Notes: generated by a model from the sequence alone, not told the origin. A stretch of 64,000 bases of DNA from Marinobacter sp. BGYM27 (GCA_025153445.1 JANZNS010000001.1:434001-498000); one strand, 5' to 3'; shown: positions 38,695 to 48,300, counted from the first letter of the stretch. A program made the numbers and translations.

Positions 38695-38758
38695 ATAAAT
38701 GAGCCGTAAAGCTCCTGATGAGAGAGACCAAATGAAACGACCGTGTCATCTGGTGCGC
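38669..38758 (-). ncRNA. Candidate Fur-regulated small RNA (RyhB/PrrF-like in architecture)
   Basis: A promoter with a Fur box (38763-38792) points leftwards into a gene-free stretch that ends in a strong terminator with eight U. The predicted transcript is about 90 nt, the size of RyhB. It folds into three stem-loops: CCAGATGA with TCATTTGG, a short GAGC with GCTC hairpin, and the GC-rich terminator. Between them lies an unpaired pyrimidine-rich stretch (TCTCTCTCATCAG) suitable for pairing with ribosome sites. The start site is inferred from the -10 and could be a few bases off. I cannot assign it to a named RNA family by eye. No protein-coding frame on that strand is convincing. Confidence 0.75.
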
Positions 38759-38762
38759 TTTA

Positions 38763-38792
38763 ATGATAATCATTATCATTATTGTTTGTCAA
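38763..38792 (-). promoter_or_regulatory. Fur box and sigma-70 promoter of the small RNA
   Basis: TTGACA (38792-38787) and TATCAT (38768-38763) form a promoter with an 18-bp spacer. A perfect 7-1-7 Fur motif, TGATAAT-C-ATTATCA, spans 38764-38778 and extends to nearly all of the 19-bp consensus. It covers the spacer and most of the -10, so iron-loaded Fur would block transcription when iron is plentiful. Confidence 0.9.
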
Positions 38793-38929
38793 AGGGTTGG
38801 GCAATAATAATTCAATTTGCGCTGTTTCCCTGTGGTTTCCATAAACCTGAACAGGATGAAATGCGGCGTTAAGAGTTCCCGCTACGTGGGCTGTGATAAG
38901 CTGAGTACCTATTCAATGAGGGTAGTGTG

Positions 38930-39181
38930 ATGACCTATGAAGAGCTGATTGGGCGGCTCGATCCGACCGTTTACAGGAGTCTCCGAAGGGCTGTGGAATT
39001 GGGTAAGTGGCCTGATGGGCGAGTCGTGTCCGAGGAGCAGCGCTCAATATGCATGGAGGCCGTAATATACTACGAGACCAACCATGGGATTCCCGAGCAT
39101 GAGCGCGTAGGTTTCATTGATCGTGAGAGTAAAAAGCCCCGTTCAGACGATGGCGCGGCACCTATTCGTATTCTCAACTGA
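38930..39181 (+). CDS. DUF1315 (YeaC-like) family protein
   Basis: 83 residues. MTYEELIGRLDPTVYRSLRR and WPDGRVVSEEQRSICMEA match the small YeaC-like family of unknown function. It has no signal peptide or membrane segment. The start at 38930 follows a GAGGG site (38918-38922). The next gene (DUF2797) begins 11 bases after its stop, and pepN follows, the arrangement I recall from Pseudomonas. The adjacent promoter region is shared with the divergent Fur-controlled small RNA. Confidence 0.88.
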   Translation: MTYEELIGRLDPTVYRSLRRAVELGKWPDGRVVSEEQRSICMEAVIYYETNHGIPEHERVGFIDRESKKPRSDDGAAPIRILN

Positions 39182-39192
39182 CCGGAGTCGGC

Positions 39193-40065
39193 ATGTCATC
39201 TGCTGTGATTGATGTTCAGGGCCCGCTCAGGAAAATGCCTGCCACGCCGGGCCCTTCAGTGGCTTACCAGCTGAAGCTGGGAGACACCCGGGTGCCGCTA
39301 AATGATTTGATTGGTCGGGAAATTCAGCTCGATTTCGATGGGGAAATTCGGTGCATCAACTGTGATCGCCGGACCAATAAGAGTTTCAGTCAGGGCTACT
39401 GCTATCCCTGTTTCAAAAAGCTGGCGGCATGTGATACTTGCATCATGAGTCCCGAGCGCTGTCATTACCACCTGGGGACCTGTCGGGAACCGGAGTGGGG
39501 TGAAACGCACTGCATGACGACTCATGTGGTATATCTCGCCAACTCGTCGGGCCTTAAAGTTGGCATAACCCGCCAGAACCAGGTGCCAACACGCTGGATA
39601 GATCAGGGCGCGGTTTCGGCCTTGCCGATGTTTGAGGTGGCCACGCGTCAAATCGCTGGCCTGGTTGAAGTGGCGTGCAAAGCACATGTCGCTGACAAGA
39701 CAAACTGGCGGGCCATGCTTAAGGGCGACGTAAAGCCAGTTGATCTGGTAGCCGCACGGGATGAGTTGCGGCGCCTGATCGCCGACGAGCTGCAGGCTTT
39801 GCGCAAAGAACATGGTGCGGATGCCATCCGGGAAGTTGATGACAGCGGCCTTGATCTGGCCTATCCGGTGGATACCTGGCCGGTAAAGATCGCGACCCAT
39901 AACCTCGACAAGACGCCACAGGTTTTCGGTCGGCTCGAAGGTATCAAGGGTCAGTATCTGATACTCAATACCGGTGTGATCAACATCCGCAAGTTTACGG
40001 CATACAGCGTGCGCCTGCAGGTGTTTGACGAAACACCCGCGACACAGGATTTGTTTTCAGCCTGA
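39193..40065 (+). CDS. DUF2797 family protein with zinc ribbon and GIY-YIG-like region
   Basis: 290 residues. A cysteine-rich zinc-binding region (CINCDRRTNKSF, CYPCFKKLAACDTC, CHYHLGTC) covers about 53-102. It is followed by HVVYLANSSGLKVGITR, where the VYLANS...KVGITR pair resembles the strand pair of a GIY-YIG nuclease. The C-terminal half is less conserved. DNA binding or cleavage is an inference from those motifs. It is in line with DUF1315 and pepN. Confidence 0.83.
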   Translation: MSSAVIDVQGPLRKMPATPGPSVAYQLKLGDTRVPLNDLIGREIQLDFDGEIRCINCDRRTNKSFSQGYCYPCFKKLAACDTCIMSPERCHYHLGTCREPEWGETHCMTTHVVYLANSSGLKVGITRQNQVPTRWIDQGAVSALPMFEVATRQIAGLVEVACKAHVADKTNWRAMLKGDVKPVDLVAARDELRRLIADELQALRKEHGADAIREVDDSGLDLAYPVDTWPVKIATHNLDKTPQVFGRLEGIKGQYLILNTGVINIRKFTAYSVRLQVFDETPATQDLFSA

Positions 40066-40140
40066 CCTGGTGAGATGGCGTCGATCAAAGAATCCGTCAT
40101 TCACCGGGCCATCAGTCCAGTATTTTTGTGGGAGAAAGTC

Positions 40141-42780
40141 ATGCGAACCAGTCAGCCCCAGACCATTTATCTCAAGGATTATCGCCAGCCGCCGTTTCTG
40201 GTGGAGCGTGTAGATCTGCGTTTCGAGTTGTTCGAAGACGGTGCCCGAGTGCACAGCACACTGGCGTTACGACGTAATCCGGATGGTGGGCAGGGTGCGC
40301 CGCTTGAACTTGACGGTGACAGCCTGGTACTTGAACAGCTGGAGCTGGACGGCGAGTCGCTGGCCGAGTCGGCTTATCAGGTGACACCGTCAAGCCTGCG
40401 TATCGATCAGGTGCCAGATGAGTTCTCGCTTTATGTCGTCACCTGGATTCTGCCGCAGGACAATACGCGTCTCGAGGGACTGTACAAATCCTCCGGCATG
40501 TTCTGCACCCAGTGCGAAGCTGAAGGCTTCCGCTGTATTACCTACTTCCCCGACAGACCCGATGTCATGGCTCGGTTCAGCACTCGGGTAGAGGCAGACA
40601 AAGCGCGCTACCCCGTACTGCTCTCGAATGGGAATGATGTCGATCGCGGCGAGCTGGCAGATGGCCGACACTATGTGACCTGGGAAGATCCCTTCCCGAA
40701 ACCCTGCTACCTCTTTGCACTTGTTGCCGGTGACCTGACTGAAAAGCGCGACACCTTCACCACAATGTCGGGCCGCAGCATTGATCTGCGGATGTATGTT
40801 GAACATCGCAACGCGGAAAAGTGTGATTACGCACTGGACTCGCTCAAGCGGTCGATGCGCTGGGACGAGGAAGTCTATGGTCGTGAGTACGATCTCGATA
40901 TCTTCATGATTGTCGCGGTAGACGATTTCAACATGGGCGCGATGGAGAACAAGGGGCTGAACATCTTCAACTCCTCATGCGTTCTCACCAGTGCAGATAC
41001 GGCGACAGACGCCGCGTTCCAGCGTGTCGAGGCCATCGTCGCGCACGAATATTTTCACAACTGGTCCGGTAACCGGGTTACGTGTCGTGACTGGTTTCAG
41101 CTGAGCCTGAAAGAAGGCTTCACGGTTTTCCGGGACTCACAATTCTCTGCTGATATGGGTTCACCTACCGCTCAGCGGATCGACAATGTGGCATTGCTCA
41201 GAACAGCCCAGTTCGCAGAAGACTCGGGGCCCATGGCGCATCCCGTTCGGCCGGACTCATACATGGAGATCTCCAACTTTTACACCCTGACTATTTACGA
41301 AAAGGGTGCTGAAGTTGTGCGAATGCTGCACACCCTGATGGGAGCAGATGGCTTCCGCGCAGGCAGCGATCTGTATTTCGAGCGTCATGATGGCCAGGCG
41401 GTCACCACTGACGAGTTTGTGAAGGCAATGGAAGATGCCAATGGGCGGGACCTCACACTCTTCCGTCGTTGGTATCAGCAGGCGGGCACCCCCGTAGTTG
41501 AGGTATCCGATAGCTTTGATGAGACAGCGGGTACCTATCAGCTGACGTTCCGGCAAAGCATACCGGCGACGCCGGGGCAGTCGGAAAAACTGCCTCAACA
41601 CATCCCGTTTGCTATCGGTCTTATCGGTGAAAACGGTCAGTCGCTGCCGCTGCAACTCGTCGGCGATAGCGGCGATGCGCCTGAAGAGCGGGTGCTGGAG
41701 CTGACGGAACAGGAGCAAACCTTTACGTTTGAGGGGTTGAATGCACGCCCTGTACCGTCCCTGTTGCGGGAGTTCTCGGCGCCGGTCAAGGTGAAATATC
41801 CGTGGACCCGTGATCAACTTCTTTTCCTGATGACCTACGACAGTGACGGTTTTAATCGCTGGGATGCAGGGCAGCGATTGACTGTCGATATCATCCAGTC
41901 ACTGATGGATAGTCCACAGGAAACGGTAGTTGATCCGCGTTTGGTCACTGCATTCCGGCACCTGTTGTCGGATTCGCGTCTGGATCAGGCGCTGGTCACC
42001 AAAATGCTGCAGCTGCCAACGGAGGCCTACCTGATTGAATTGGCTGACGAGGCTGATGTGCAGTCGATTCACAAGGCCCGCACTCGCGTGCTTAATCAAC
42101 TCGCGCTGCAGCTCAGGGATGAGTTGATCGCCTGTTATCGCCGTAATACTGACGACGGAGCCTATGCGCCGACACCGGACGCCATTGCCCGTCGCTCGCT
42201 CAAGAACACGGCGTTGAGCTGGCTGTTGCACATCAACGATGAAGAGGGGCGCTCACTGGCGCTGCGCCAGTTCAGCAAGGCGACCAACATGACCGATCAG
42301 GCCGGCGCCCTGCGGGCATTGGTTAATTCCGATTTCGAAGAAGATCGGACGTCATCGCTGGATGCCTTCTATGCGCAGTTCAGCGATGATCCGCAGGTCG
42401 TTGAACAGTGGTTCTCAATTCAGGCTGCCAGCCCCCGAGCGGGCACGCTGGACGCGGTGAGTGCCTTGCTCGAGCACAAGGCATTTGACTGGAAGAATCC
42501 TAACAAGATCCGCTCTGTCATCGGGGCGTTCGCAGGTCAGAACCTGGTGAATTTCCACGCCGCTGATGGCTCAGGGTACCGCTTTCTGGCTCAGCACATT
42601 CTCGCGCTCGACAGCACGAACCCTCAGATCGCCGCGCGTCTGGTGTCACCGCTGACCCGCTGGAGACGCTATAGCGCCTCCCACCGGGAAGGCATGAAGG
42701 CAGCGCTTGAGCAAATCCAGGCCAAGCCCGATCTTTCCAAAGACGTATACGAAGTTGTAAGCAAGTCGCTCGCCGGCTAA
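40141..42780 (+). CDS. pepN: Aminopeptidase N
   Basis: An 879-residue cytoplasmic M1 aminopeptidase that removes N-terminal residues from peptides in the late steps of protein turnover. The exopeptidase motif GAMEN (in NMGAMENKG) and the zinc motif HEYFH (H302, E303, H306) with the downstream Glu of KEGF are intact. Length matches E. coli PepN (870). The start at 40141 (MRTSQPQTIYLKDY) has a GGAGA site; the frame extends upstream to 40075 without resemblance to the family. Confidence 0.96.
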   Translation: MRTSQPQTIYLKDYRQPPFLVERVDLRFELFEDGARVHSTLALRRNPDGGQGAPLELDGDSLVLEQLELDGESLAESAYQVTPSSLRIDQVPDEFSLYVVTWILPQDNTRLEGLYKSSGMFCTQCEAEGFRCITYFPDRPDVMARFSTRVEADKARYPVLLSNGNDVDRGELADGRHYVTWEDPFPKPCYLFALVAGDLTEKRDTFTTMSGRSIDLRMYVEHRNAEKCDYALDSLKRSMRWDEEVYGREYDLDIFMIVAVDDFNMGAMENKGLNIFNSSCVLTSADTATDAAFQRVEAIVAHEYFHNWSGNRVTCRDWFQLSLKEGFTVFRDSQFSADMGSPTAQRIDNVALLRTAQFAEDSGPMAHPVRPDSYMEISNFYTLTIYEKGAEVVRMLHTLMGADGFRAGSDLYFERHDGQAVTTDEFVKAMEDANGRDLTLFRRWYQQAGTPVVEVSDSFDETAGTYQLTFRQSIPATPGQSEKLPQHIPFAIGLIGENGQSLPLQLVGDSGDAPEERVLELTEQEQTFTFEGLNARPVPSLLREFSAPVKVKYPWTRDQLLFLMTYDSDGFNRWDAGQRLTVDIIQSLMDSPQETVVDPRLVTAFRHLLSDSRLDQALVTKMLQLPTEAYLIELADEADVQSIHKARTRVLNQLALQLRDELIACYRRNTDDGAYAPTPDAIARRSLKNTALSWLLHINDEEGRSLALRQFSKATNMTDQAGALRALVNSDFEEDRTSSLDAFYAQFSDDPQVVEQWFSIQAASPRAGTLDAVSALLEHKAFDWKNPNKIRSVIGAFAGQNLVNFHAADGSGYRFLAQHILALDSTNPQIAARLVSPLTRWRRYSASHREGMKAALEQIQAKPDLSKDVYEVVSKSLAG

Positions 42781-43115
42781 ACCTGCCTTAAGTCGTTATT
42801 TCGACTGCTGATTCCGACCGGTACTGTTTAACCGATGCCGGTCGGATCCCCTCCGGTTACTGTGTCCTGTTACACATCGCTTCAAAATCGCACTTTAGGT
42901 TGATGGATTTTGGTCTTGTATAGGCTAACCTGCGAGCCTTAGTGGAAAAATCTTCGCATTGCATCCGAAAGCATTATCACGGACGCGCATCTGGCGGAAT
43001 AATCAGGATAACGGGTTGATTTAAAAGCGGTGTTGCAGTTAAACATCGTAGTAAGCCTTCGAAAATACAAAAACAAAAGCCGTTACGGCTTTGAGAATCA
43101 TGAAAGGTCCGAAAA
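42781..43115. other. Intergenic region between pepN and the DUF1329 gene
   Basis: About 335 bases. A perfect 8-bp inverted repeat (CCGACCGG at 42814-42821, CCGGTCGG at 42838-42845, 16-nt loop) could be pepN's transcript end but lacks a T run. Weak promoter-like sequence (TATAGG near 42918) precedes the DUF1329 gene. No ORF is supported, and no DUF1302 gene is present. Confidence 0.45.
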
Positions 43116-44504
43116 ATGATCCATAATAAAAAATGGCTTGTAGGTGGTGTGGCGGCGCTTTCTTTATTGTCGGCACAAGTCGGTGCCGCAGTCTCCGCAG
43201 GTGAAGCCGCGCGACTGGGAAACGATCTGACGCCTTTTGGCTCGGTCAAGGAAGGTAATGCGTCTGGTACGATCCCCGCATGGACCGGCGGTATCACCAA
43301 ACCACCGGCAGGTTATGGCGGCAGTGGCGACTTTCACCCGAACCCCTACCCGGATGACAAGGTGCTGTTTACCATCGATGCCAAGAACGTCGATATCTAC
43401 GGCGACCACCTCACGGATGGCGTTAAATCGCTGATCTCGACTTATCCGACTACTTTCCGTGTGCCGGTCTACCAGACCCGGCGCTCCCACTCGGTACCTG
43501 ACCGTGTTGCAAAGAACACAAAAGAGAATGCAACCAGTGCCACCATCGTTGGCGAAGGTGCAGGTATTGCCGGTGCTTTCGGTGGTTATCCGTTCCCGAT
43601 TCTGAGTGGCGATGACAAACAAAAAGCCTATCAGGTGATCTGGAACCATCTGGTGCGCTGGCGGGGTGTCAGCATCACGCGGCGCTCAAGTGAAGTGGCT
43701 GTGCAGCAAAACGGCGACTACACACTGGTGACGTCCCAGCAGGAAGCTTTCTTTAACTACTACAACCCGGAAGGTGATGAGTCGTCGCTGGACAACATTA
43801 TCTTCTACTATCTGTCGTTCACGCTTTCACCGCCCCGGCTCGCGGGTGGAGCGATTCTGGTTCACGAAACCCTGAACCAGATCAAGAATCCGCGTTACGG
43901 CTGGGGATATAACGCCGGTCAGCGCCGTGTCCGCCGGGCCCCGAACCTGGGCTACGATTCGCCGATTGCGGCAGCAGACAACCTGCGTACAGCTGACGAT
44001 ACCGATATCTTTAACGGTGCGCTTGACCGCTACAACTGGACCTATGAGGGAATGCGAGAAATTTATATCCCTTATAACAACTACGCGATTGCCCAGAAGG
44101 GCCTGCCGTACTCCGAGATTCTGGGCGTTTCGCACGTTAATCCGGACCTGATGCGTTGGGAATTGCATCGCGTTCACGTTGTAGAGGCTACGCTTAAGGA
44201 CGGGGCTCGCCATATCTATGCAAAACGTCGTTTCTATGTCGACGAAGACAGCTGGAATACCGTTCTGCTAGATCAATATGATGGCCGCGGTGAGCTCTGG
44301 CGTGTGTCTATGGGGGTTCTGAAGAACTTCTATGAATTGCCGGGTGTGTGGACAACGCTTGAGGTTTTCCACGACCTTCAGGCTCGCCGCTATCACGTGC
44401 AGGGGCTGGATACGGAAGAGCCGACCACGCGCGTCTTTACCGACGATGTGCCGAACAAGCGATACTTCTCACCTGCCTCGCTTCGTCGCCGGAGTGTTCG
44501 CTGA
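43116..44504 (+). CDS. DUF1329 family exported protein (LolA-like)
   Basis: 462 residues with a signal peptide (WLVGGVAALSLLSAQVGAAV) and a mature protein of the DUF1329 family, whose fold is related to LolA-type lipoprotein carriers. Typical segments are LTPFGSVKEGNASGTIPAW near the N-terminus and MREIYIPYNNY and RRFYVDEDSW further on. It probably acts in the periplasm or outer membrane. In related bacteria the family is encoded with DUF1302, a YCF48/BNR protein and an RND permease; the latter two follow here. A lipid or hydrophobic-compound transport role is inferred. Confidence 0.9.
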   Translation: MIHNKKWLVGGVAALSLLSAQVGAAVSAGEAARLGNDLTPFGSVKEGNASGTIPAWTGGITKPPAGYGGSGDFHPNPYPDDKVLFTIDAKNVDIYGDHLTDGVKSLISTYPTTFRVPVYQTRRSHSVPDRVAKNTKENATSATIVGEGAGIAGAFGGYPFPILSGDDKQKAYQVIWNHLVRWRGVSITRRSSEVAVQQNGDYTLVTSQQEAFFNYYNPEGDESSLDNIIFYYLSFTLSPPRLAGGAILVHETLNQIKNPRYGWGYNAGQRRVRRAPNLGYDSPIAAADNLRTADDTDIFNGALDRYNWTYEGMREIYIPYNNYAIAQKGLPYSEILGVSHVNPDLMRWELHRVHVVEATLKDGARHIYAKRRFYVDEDSWNTVLLDQYDGRGELWRVSMGVLKNFYELPGVWTTLEVFHDLQARRYHVQGLDTEEPTTRVFTDDVPNKRYFSPASLRRRSVR

Positions 44505-44541
44505 GTCAGGGCGGTACGGCTCTGAGATTATTGAATAACAA

Positions 44542-44601
44542 CGCTGTCTCGCGAACGAGTGCGAGACAGCGGTTAAATATTGAACCGGCCCTGAGCCGGT
44601 T
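44542..44601. repeat. Two tandem hairpins between DUF1329 and YCF48 genes
   Basis: CGCTGTCTCGC (44542-44552) pairs perfectly with GCGAGACAGCG (44561-44571). A second stem, AACCGGC (44583-44589) with GCCGGTT (44595-44601), follows. Neither ends in a T run, so I read them as intercistronic structures that could stabilise the upstream mRNA or uncouple expression levels. Confidence 0.55.
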
Positions 44602-44707
44602 TCAGTACAGAATGGATGCAGACGCGCTGTAACACAGGCGCTCATATATTGAAGGTTCCTCGAGGCCTTCGCTGGAAATCGAACAACTCAAAATAAAGGC
44701 AATCTGA

Positions 44708-45850
44708 ATGGCTACACCTTTGACGCGCAGAACGCTAGCCGTGCTCCTTGGACTGTCTCTTGCCGCATCAAGCCCATTGGCGCTTGCGGTCAGTGACGTA
44801 TTGGAAACGCCGGCCAGGAAAACTGCCCTGGCTGATGACAATCTGCTGACAGACAGCGCAATGGCGGGTGAACGCATCGTTGCTGTTGGCGAGCGCGGAC
44901 ATATCATCTATTCCGATGATCAGGGGAATAGCTGGAAGCAGGGCAGTGTACCGGTCTCAACGACCCTGACCGGCGTTTACTTTCCGACTGCAAAGCACGG
45001 TTGGGCCGTGGGCCATGGCGCCGTCATTCTGCACACTTCTGATGGTGGCAAGACCTGGGAGAAGCAGCTGGATGGCACGAGTGCTGCCGATCTGGTCATT
45101 GCGACGCTGGAGAAGCAGGTCGAGAAGCTGGAGCAGGAAGTAGCAGACGCTCCGGACGACAAGAAAGCGGATCTCGAGTGGGCACTCGACGGTATGGGGT
45201 TTGCCTTGGAAGACGCTCAGGCTGATAAGGAAGTGGGTCCCTGGAAACCACTGCTTGATGTCTGGTTCGCTGATGAAAACACCGGTTTCGCCTTGGGTGC
45301 ATACGGATTCATGTTCCGCACTGACGACGGCGGCAAGACCTGGGTCGACTGGTCCTCGCATGTGCCAAACCCGGACCGGTTTCACCTCAATGGTATTACT
45401 CGTATCACTGGCGGCGCACTGGTTGCCGTAGGTGAGGCGGGTACGGTTTTTCTCTCGACGGATAGCGGTGATAGCTGGGAAAAGGTTGAAAGCCCTTATA
45501 CCGGTTCATTTTTCGGGGTGTTGGGAACAGGCGATGTAAACGAACTTATCGCGTTCGGTTTGCGTGGGCACGTCTTTATGTCGACGGATCTTGGGAAAAC
45601 CTGGACGACCGTGCCGAACGATTCGGGCAATACGCTGAATGGCGGTGCGGCGACGCGCGATGGCCGGATAACGTTGGTTGGCAATGGGGGCGTTGTTCTG
45701 GTCAGCGGCAATGGTGGCGAGAGTTTTCGCACCTTTTTCCGTGACGACAGGCAAGGCGTGATGTCAATTCAGCCTGTCTCGGACTCTGCGCTTGTGTTGT
45801 TCGGTGAAAGTGGTGTTTACCACTCCGATATCAACGGCAAGAGCCAATAA
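44708..45850 (+). CDS. YCF48/BNR-repeat exported beta-propeller protein
   Basis: 380 residues with a signal peptide (RRTLAVLLGLSLAASSPLALA) and repeated BNR/Asp-box motifs: SDDQGNSW, TSDGGKTW, RTDDGGKTW, STDSGDSW, STDLGKTW. It belongs to the YCF48-like group related to photosystem II assembly factor Hcf136, but here acts in a non-photosynthetic setting next to an RND permease. Between the second and third propeller motifs there is a charged, coiled-coil-like insertion (about 127-178, IATLEKQVEKLEQEV). It may be the periplasmic adaptor of the permease (inference). Confidence 0.9.
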   Translation: MATPLTRRTLAVLLGLSLAASSPLALAVSDVLETPARKTALADDNLLTDSAMAGERIVAVGERGHIIYSDDQGNSWKQGSVPVSTTLTGVYFPTAKHGWAVGHGAVILHTSDGGKTWEKQLDGTSAADLVIATLEKQVEKLEQEVADAPDDKKADLEWALDGMGFALEDAQADKEVGPWKPLLDVWFADENTGFALGAYGFMFRTDDGGKTWVDWSSHVPNPDRFHLNGITRITGGALVAVGEAGTVFLSTDSGDSWEKVESPYTGSFFGVLGTGDVNELIAFGLRGHVFMSTDLGKTWTTVPNDSGNTLNGGAATRDGRITLVGNGGVVLVSGNGGESFRTFFRDDRQGVMSIQPVSDSALVLFGESGVYHSDINGKSQ

Positions 45851-45896
45851 CAAACAGCCGCAGCGGCACGAAAAGAATTCTGACGAGGGTCATTGA

Positions 45897-48284
45897 ATGT
45901 CCAACCCCAAGCACGACAAAGGCGAGCACTATTTCACATCGCCCAAAGCCGAGCCATTTCTGGAACGCCTGATTTTTAATAATCGGGCGGTTATCCTGAT
46001 TTTATTTTTGCTACTGACGGTTTTTCTTGGCTACAACGCAGTCAAAATCGAACCGGATGCCAGCTTTGAACGGATGATCCCGCTGGAGCATCCGTACATT
46101 ATCAACATGCTTGATCACCGCGAAGACCTCGAAAATCTGGGTAACTTCGTGCGTATCGCTGTTGAAGTGGAAGATGGAGACATCTTTACCGACGAATACA
46201 TGCAAACCCTGAAGGAAATCACCGACGAGGTGTTCTTCCTGAATGGCGTTGACCGTTCCGGGCTTAAATCGGTCTGGACTCCTAACGTGCGTTGGGTCGA
46301 AGTAACTGAGCAGGGCTTCCAGGGTGGCTCGGTTATCCCGGATGATTACGATGGCTCCCGCGCCAGCCTGGAGCAGTTGCGCCAGAACATCCTGCGTTCC
46401 AACGAAGTCGGGCGTCTGGTTTCAGACAACTTCAAATCGACAATCGTTTACGCGCCGCTGTACGAAAACAATCCAGAAACCGGCGCGCCACTGGATTATC
46501 AGGCGTTCTCAAAACTGCTTGAGCAGAAGGTGCGTGAGAAGTACCAGGACGAAAACCCCAACATCAAGATCCACATTGTCGGCTTCGCCAAAAAAGTCGG
46601 AGATTTGATTGAGGGTATCGGTTCCATCGCCTGGTTTGCGGGCATTACCATTATTCTGACGACGCTGTTGCTGTTCTGGTACTCGCGCTGTATTGCCGGC
46701 ACGCTCGTGCCTGTTCTGTCCTCTATTGTGGCGGTGTTCTGGCAACTAGGTATTTTGCGTCTGTTGGGTTATGGGCTGGATCCGTACTCGGTTCTGGTGC
46801 CGTTCCTGGTGTTCGCGATCGGTATCAGTCATGGGGTGCAGGTTGTGAATGCCATGGCATCTGAAGCCGCCAAGGGCTTTGATCCGATGACGTCTGCACG
46901 CCTGGCATTCCGGTCGCTTTATATCCCGGGCATGCTGGCGCTGGTTTCGGATGCGTTTGGCTTCCTGACGCTGCTGTTCATCGAGATTGATGTCATTCGT
47001 GATTTGGCCGTAGCGGCCGGTGTTGGTGTTGCGATCATTATCATAACCAACCTGGTTCTGCATCCGCTGATCATGTCCTACGTTGGGATCACCAAAGGTG
47101 GCGTCAAGCACGTCCAGAATCGTGGTGAAAAGCAGGATCGCAAGTGGCGGATCATGTCCTATTTTGCGCACCCCGGTGTGGCACCGATTTCGCTGTTGAT
47201 TGCACTTCTTGGCCTCGGTCTCGGTTTGTATTACAAGCAGGACCTCAAAGTCGGTGACCTGGATCAGGGTGCTCCGGAGCTGCGGGCAGACTCCCGCTAC
47301 AATCTGGACAACAAGTACATCATTGAAAACTACTCCACCAGTGCTGATGTTCTGGTTGTTATGGTTGAAACGCAGAAAGAGCAGTGCACCCAATACGAGG
47401 TGCTCAATGCGATGGACCGTCTGCAGTGGGAGTTGCAGAATACGCCAGGCGTTCAGTCAACTGCCTCGCTTGCCGACGTTTCCCGTATCGTCACCAAAGC
47501 ACTTAACGAAGGTAACTGGAAGTGGTTCGAGATTTCTCGCAACCAGACCATTATCAACGCGTCGATTCGTGAGGCACCAAGCGGCCTTATCAATACCGAC
47601 TGCAGCCTGACGCCGGTGCTGGTGTTCCTTGAAGATCACAAGGCTGAAACCTTGCGTACAGCTGTTGAAGCCGTTGAAACGTTCGCGGCGGATAACAGCA
47701 ACGAAGTGCATAACTTCAAACTCGCAGCAGGTAATGCGGGTGTCGAGGCTGCGACAAACGAGGTTATCTCCAAAGCGAAGAACCTGATGCTGATGTTCGT
47801 TTACGGCGTTGTCAGTATTCTGTGTTTCCTGACATTCCGCTCGCTGCGAGCTGTGCTGTGTATCGTGGTGCCACTGGGCCTGACGTCTGTGTTGTGTGAG
47901 GCAATCATGACGGTGAGCGGCATTGGTGTGAAGGTGGCAACGCTGCCGGTTATCGCATTGGGTGTGGGTATTGGTGTCGACTACGGAATTTACATCTACA
48001 CCAAGCTTGAGAAATACCTGCTCGAAGGCAAAGCCTTGCAGGAAGCCTACTTCGAAACCCTGCGTTCTACCGGCAAGGCGGTTATCTTTACCGGTGTGAC
48101 ATTGGGTCTGGGTGTGGTGACCTGGATATTCTCGCCGATCAAGTTTCAGGCTGACATGGGGCTACTGCTGTTCTTCATGTTCATCTGGAATATGGTGGGT
48201 TCGATCTGGTTGCTGCCGGCTCTGGCCCGCTTCCTGCTGAGGCCGGATCAGATGGTCGCCAAGGCGCGAGCCGCGAGCAAATAA
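45897..48284 (+). CDS. RND/MMPL family transporter permease
   Basis: 795 residues of the small RND type with about twelve membrane helices in two halves. Each half has a large periplasmic loop after its first helix; the N-terminal one is at about 55-240. Transmembrane blocks such as GITIILTTLLLFWYSRC and VATLPVIALGVGIGVDYGIY carry the family's acidic residue in helix 4/10 (GVDYG). It moves lipids or hydrophobic compounds out of the inner membrane in relatives. It ends in a terminator at 48301-48327 and completes the DUF1329/YCF48 set. Confidence 0.9.
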   Translation: MSNPKHDKGEHYFTSPKAEPFLERLIFNNRAVILILFLLLTVFLGYNAVKIEPDASFERMIPLEHPYIINMLDHREDLENLGNFVRIAVEVEDGDIFTDEYMQTLKEITDEVFFLNGVDRSGLKSVWTPNVRWVEVTEQGFQGGSVIPDDYDGSRASLEQLRQNILRSNEVGRLVSDNFKSTIVYAPLYENNPETGAPLDYQAFSKLLEQKVREKYQDENPNIKIHIVGFAKKVGDLIEGIGSIAWFAGITIILTTLLLFWYSRCIAGTLVPVLSSIVAVFWQLGILRLLGYGLDPYSVLVPFLVFAIGISHGVQVVNAMASEAAKGFDPMTSARLAFRSLYIPGMLALVSDAFGFLTLLFIEIDVIRDLAVAAGVGVAIIIITNLVLHPLIMSYVGITKGGVKHVQNRGEKQDRKWRIMSYFAHPGVAPISLLIALLGLGLGLYYKQDLKVGDLDQGAPELRADSRYNLDNKYIIENYSTSADVLVVMVETQKEQCTQYEVLNAMDRLQWELQNTPGVQSTASLADVSRIVTKALNEGNWKWFEISRNQTIINASIREAPSGLINTDCSLTPVLVFLEDHKAETLRTAVEAVETFAADNSNEVHNFKLAAGNAGVEAATNEVISKAKNLMLMFVYGVVSILCFLTFRSLRAVLCIVVPLGLTSVLCEAIMTVSGIGVKVATLPVIALGVGIGVDYGIYIYTKLEKYLLEGKALQEAYFETLRSTGKAVIFTGVTLGLGVVTWIFSPIKFQADMGLLLFFMFIWNMVGSIWLLPALARFLLRPDQMVAKARAASK

Positions 48285-48300
48285 GCTCCGGTTAATATTT

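Noticed and set aside
38525-38779. Minus-strand frame starting at the Fur box
   Set aside because: Its start codons lie inside the Fur box and promoter, there is no ribosome site, and it runs through the terminator stem.
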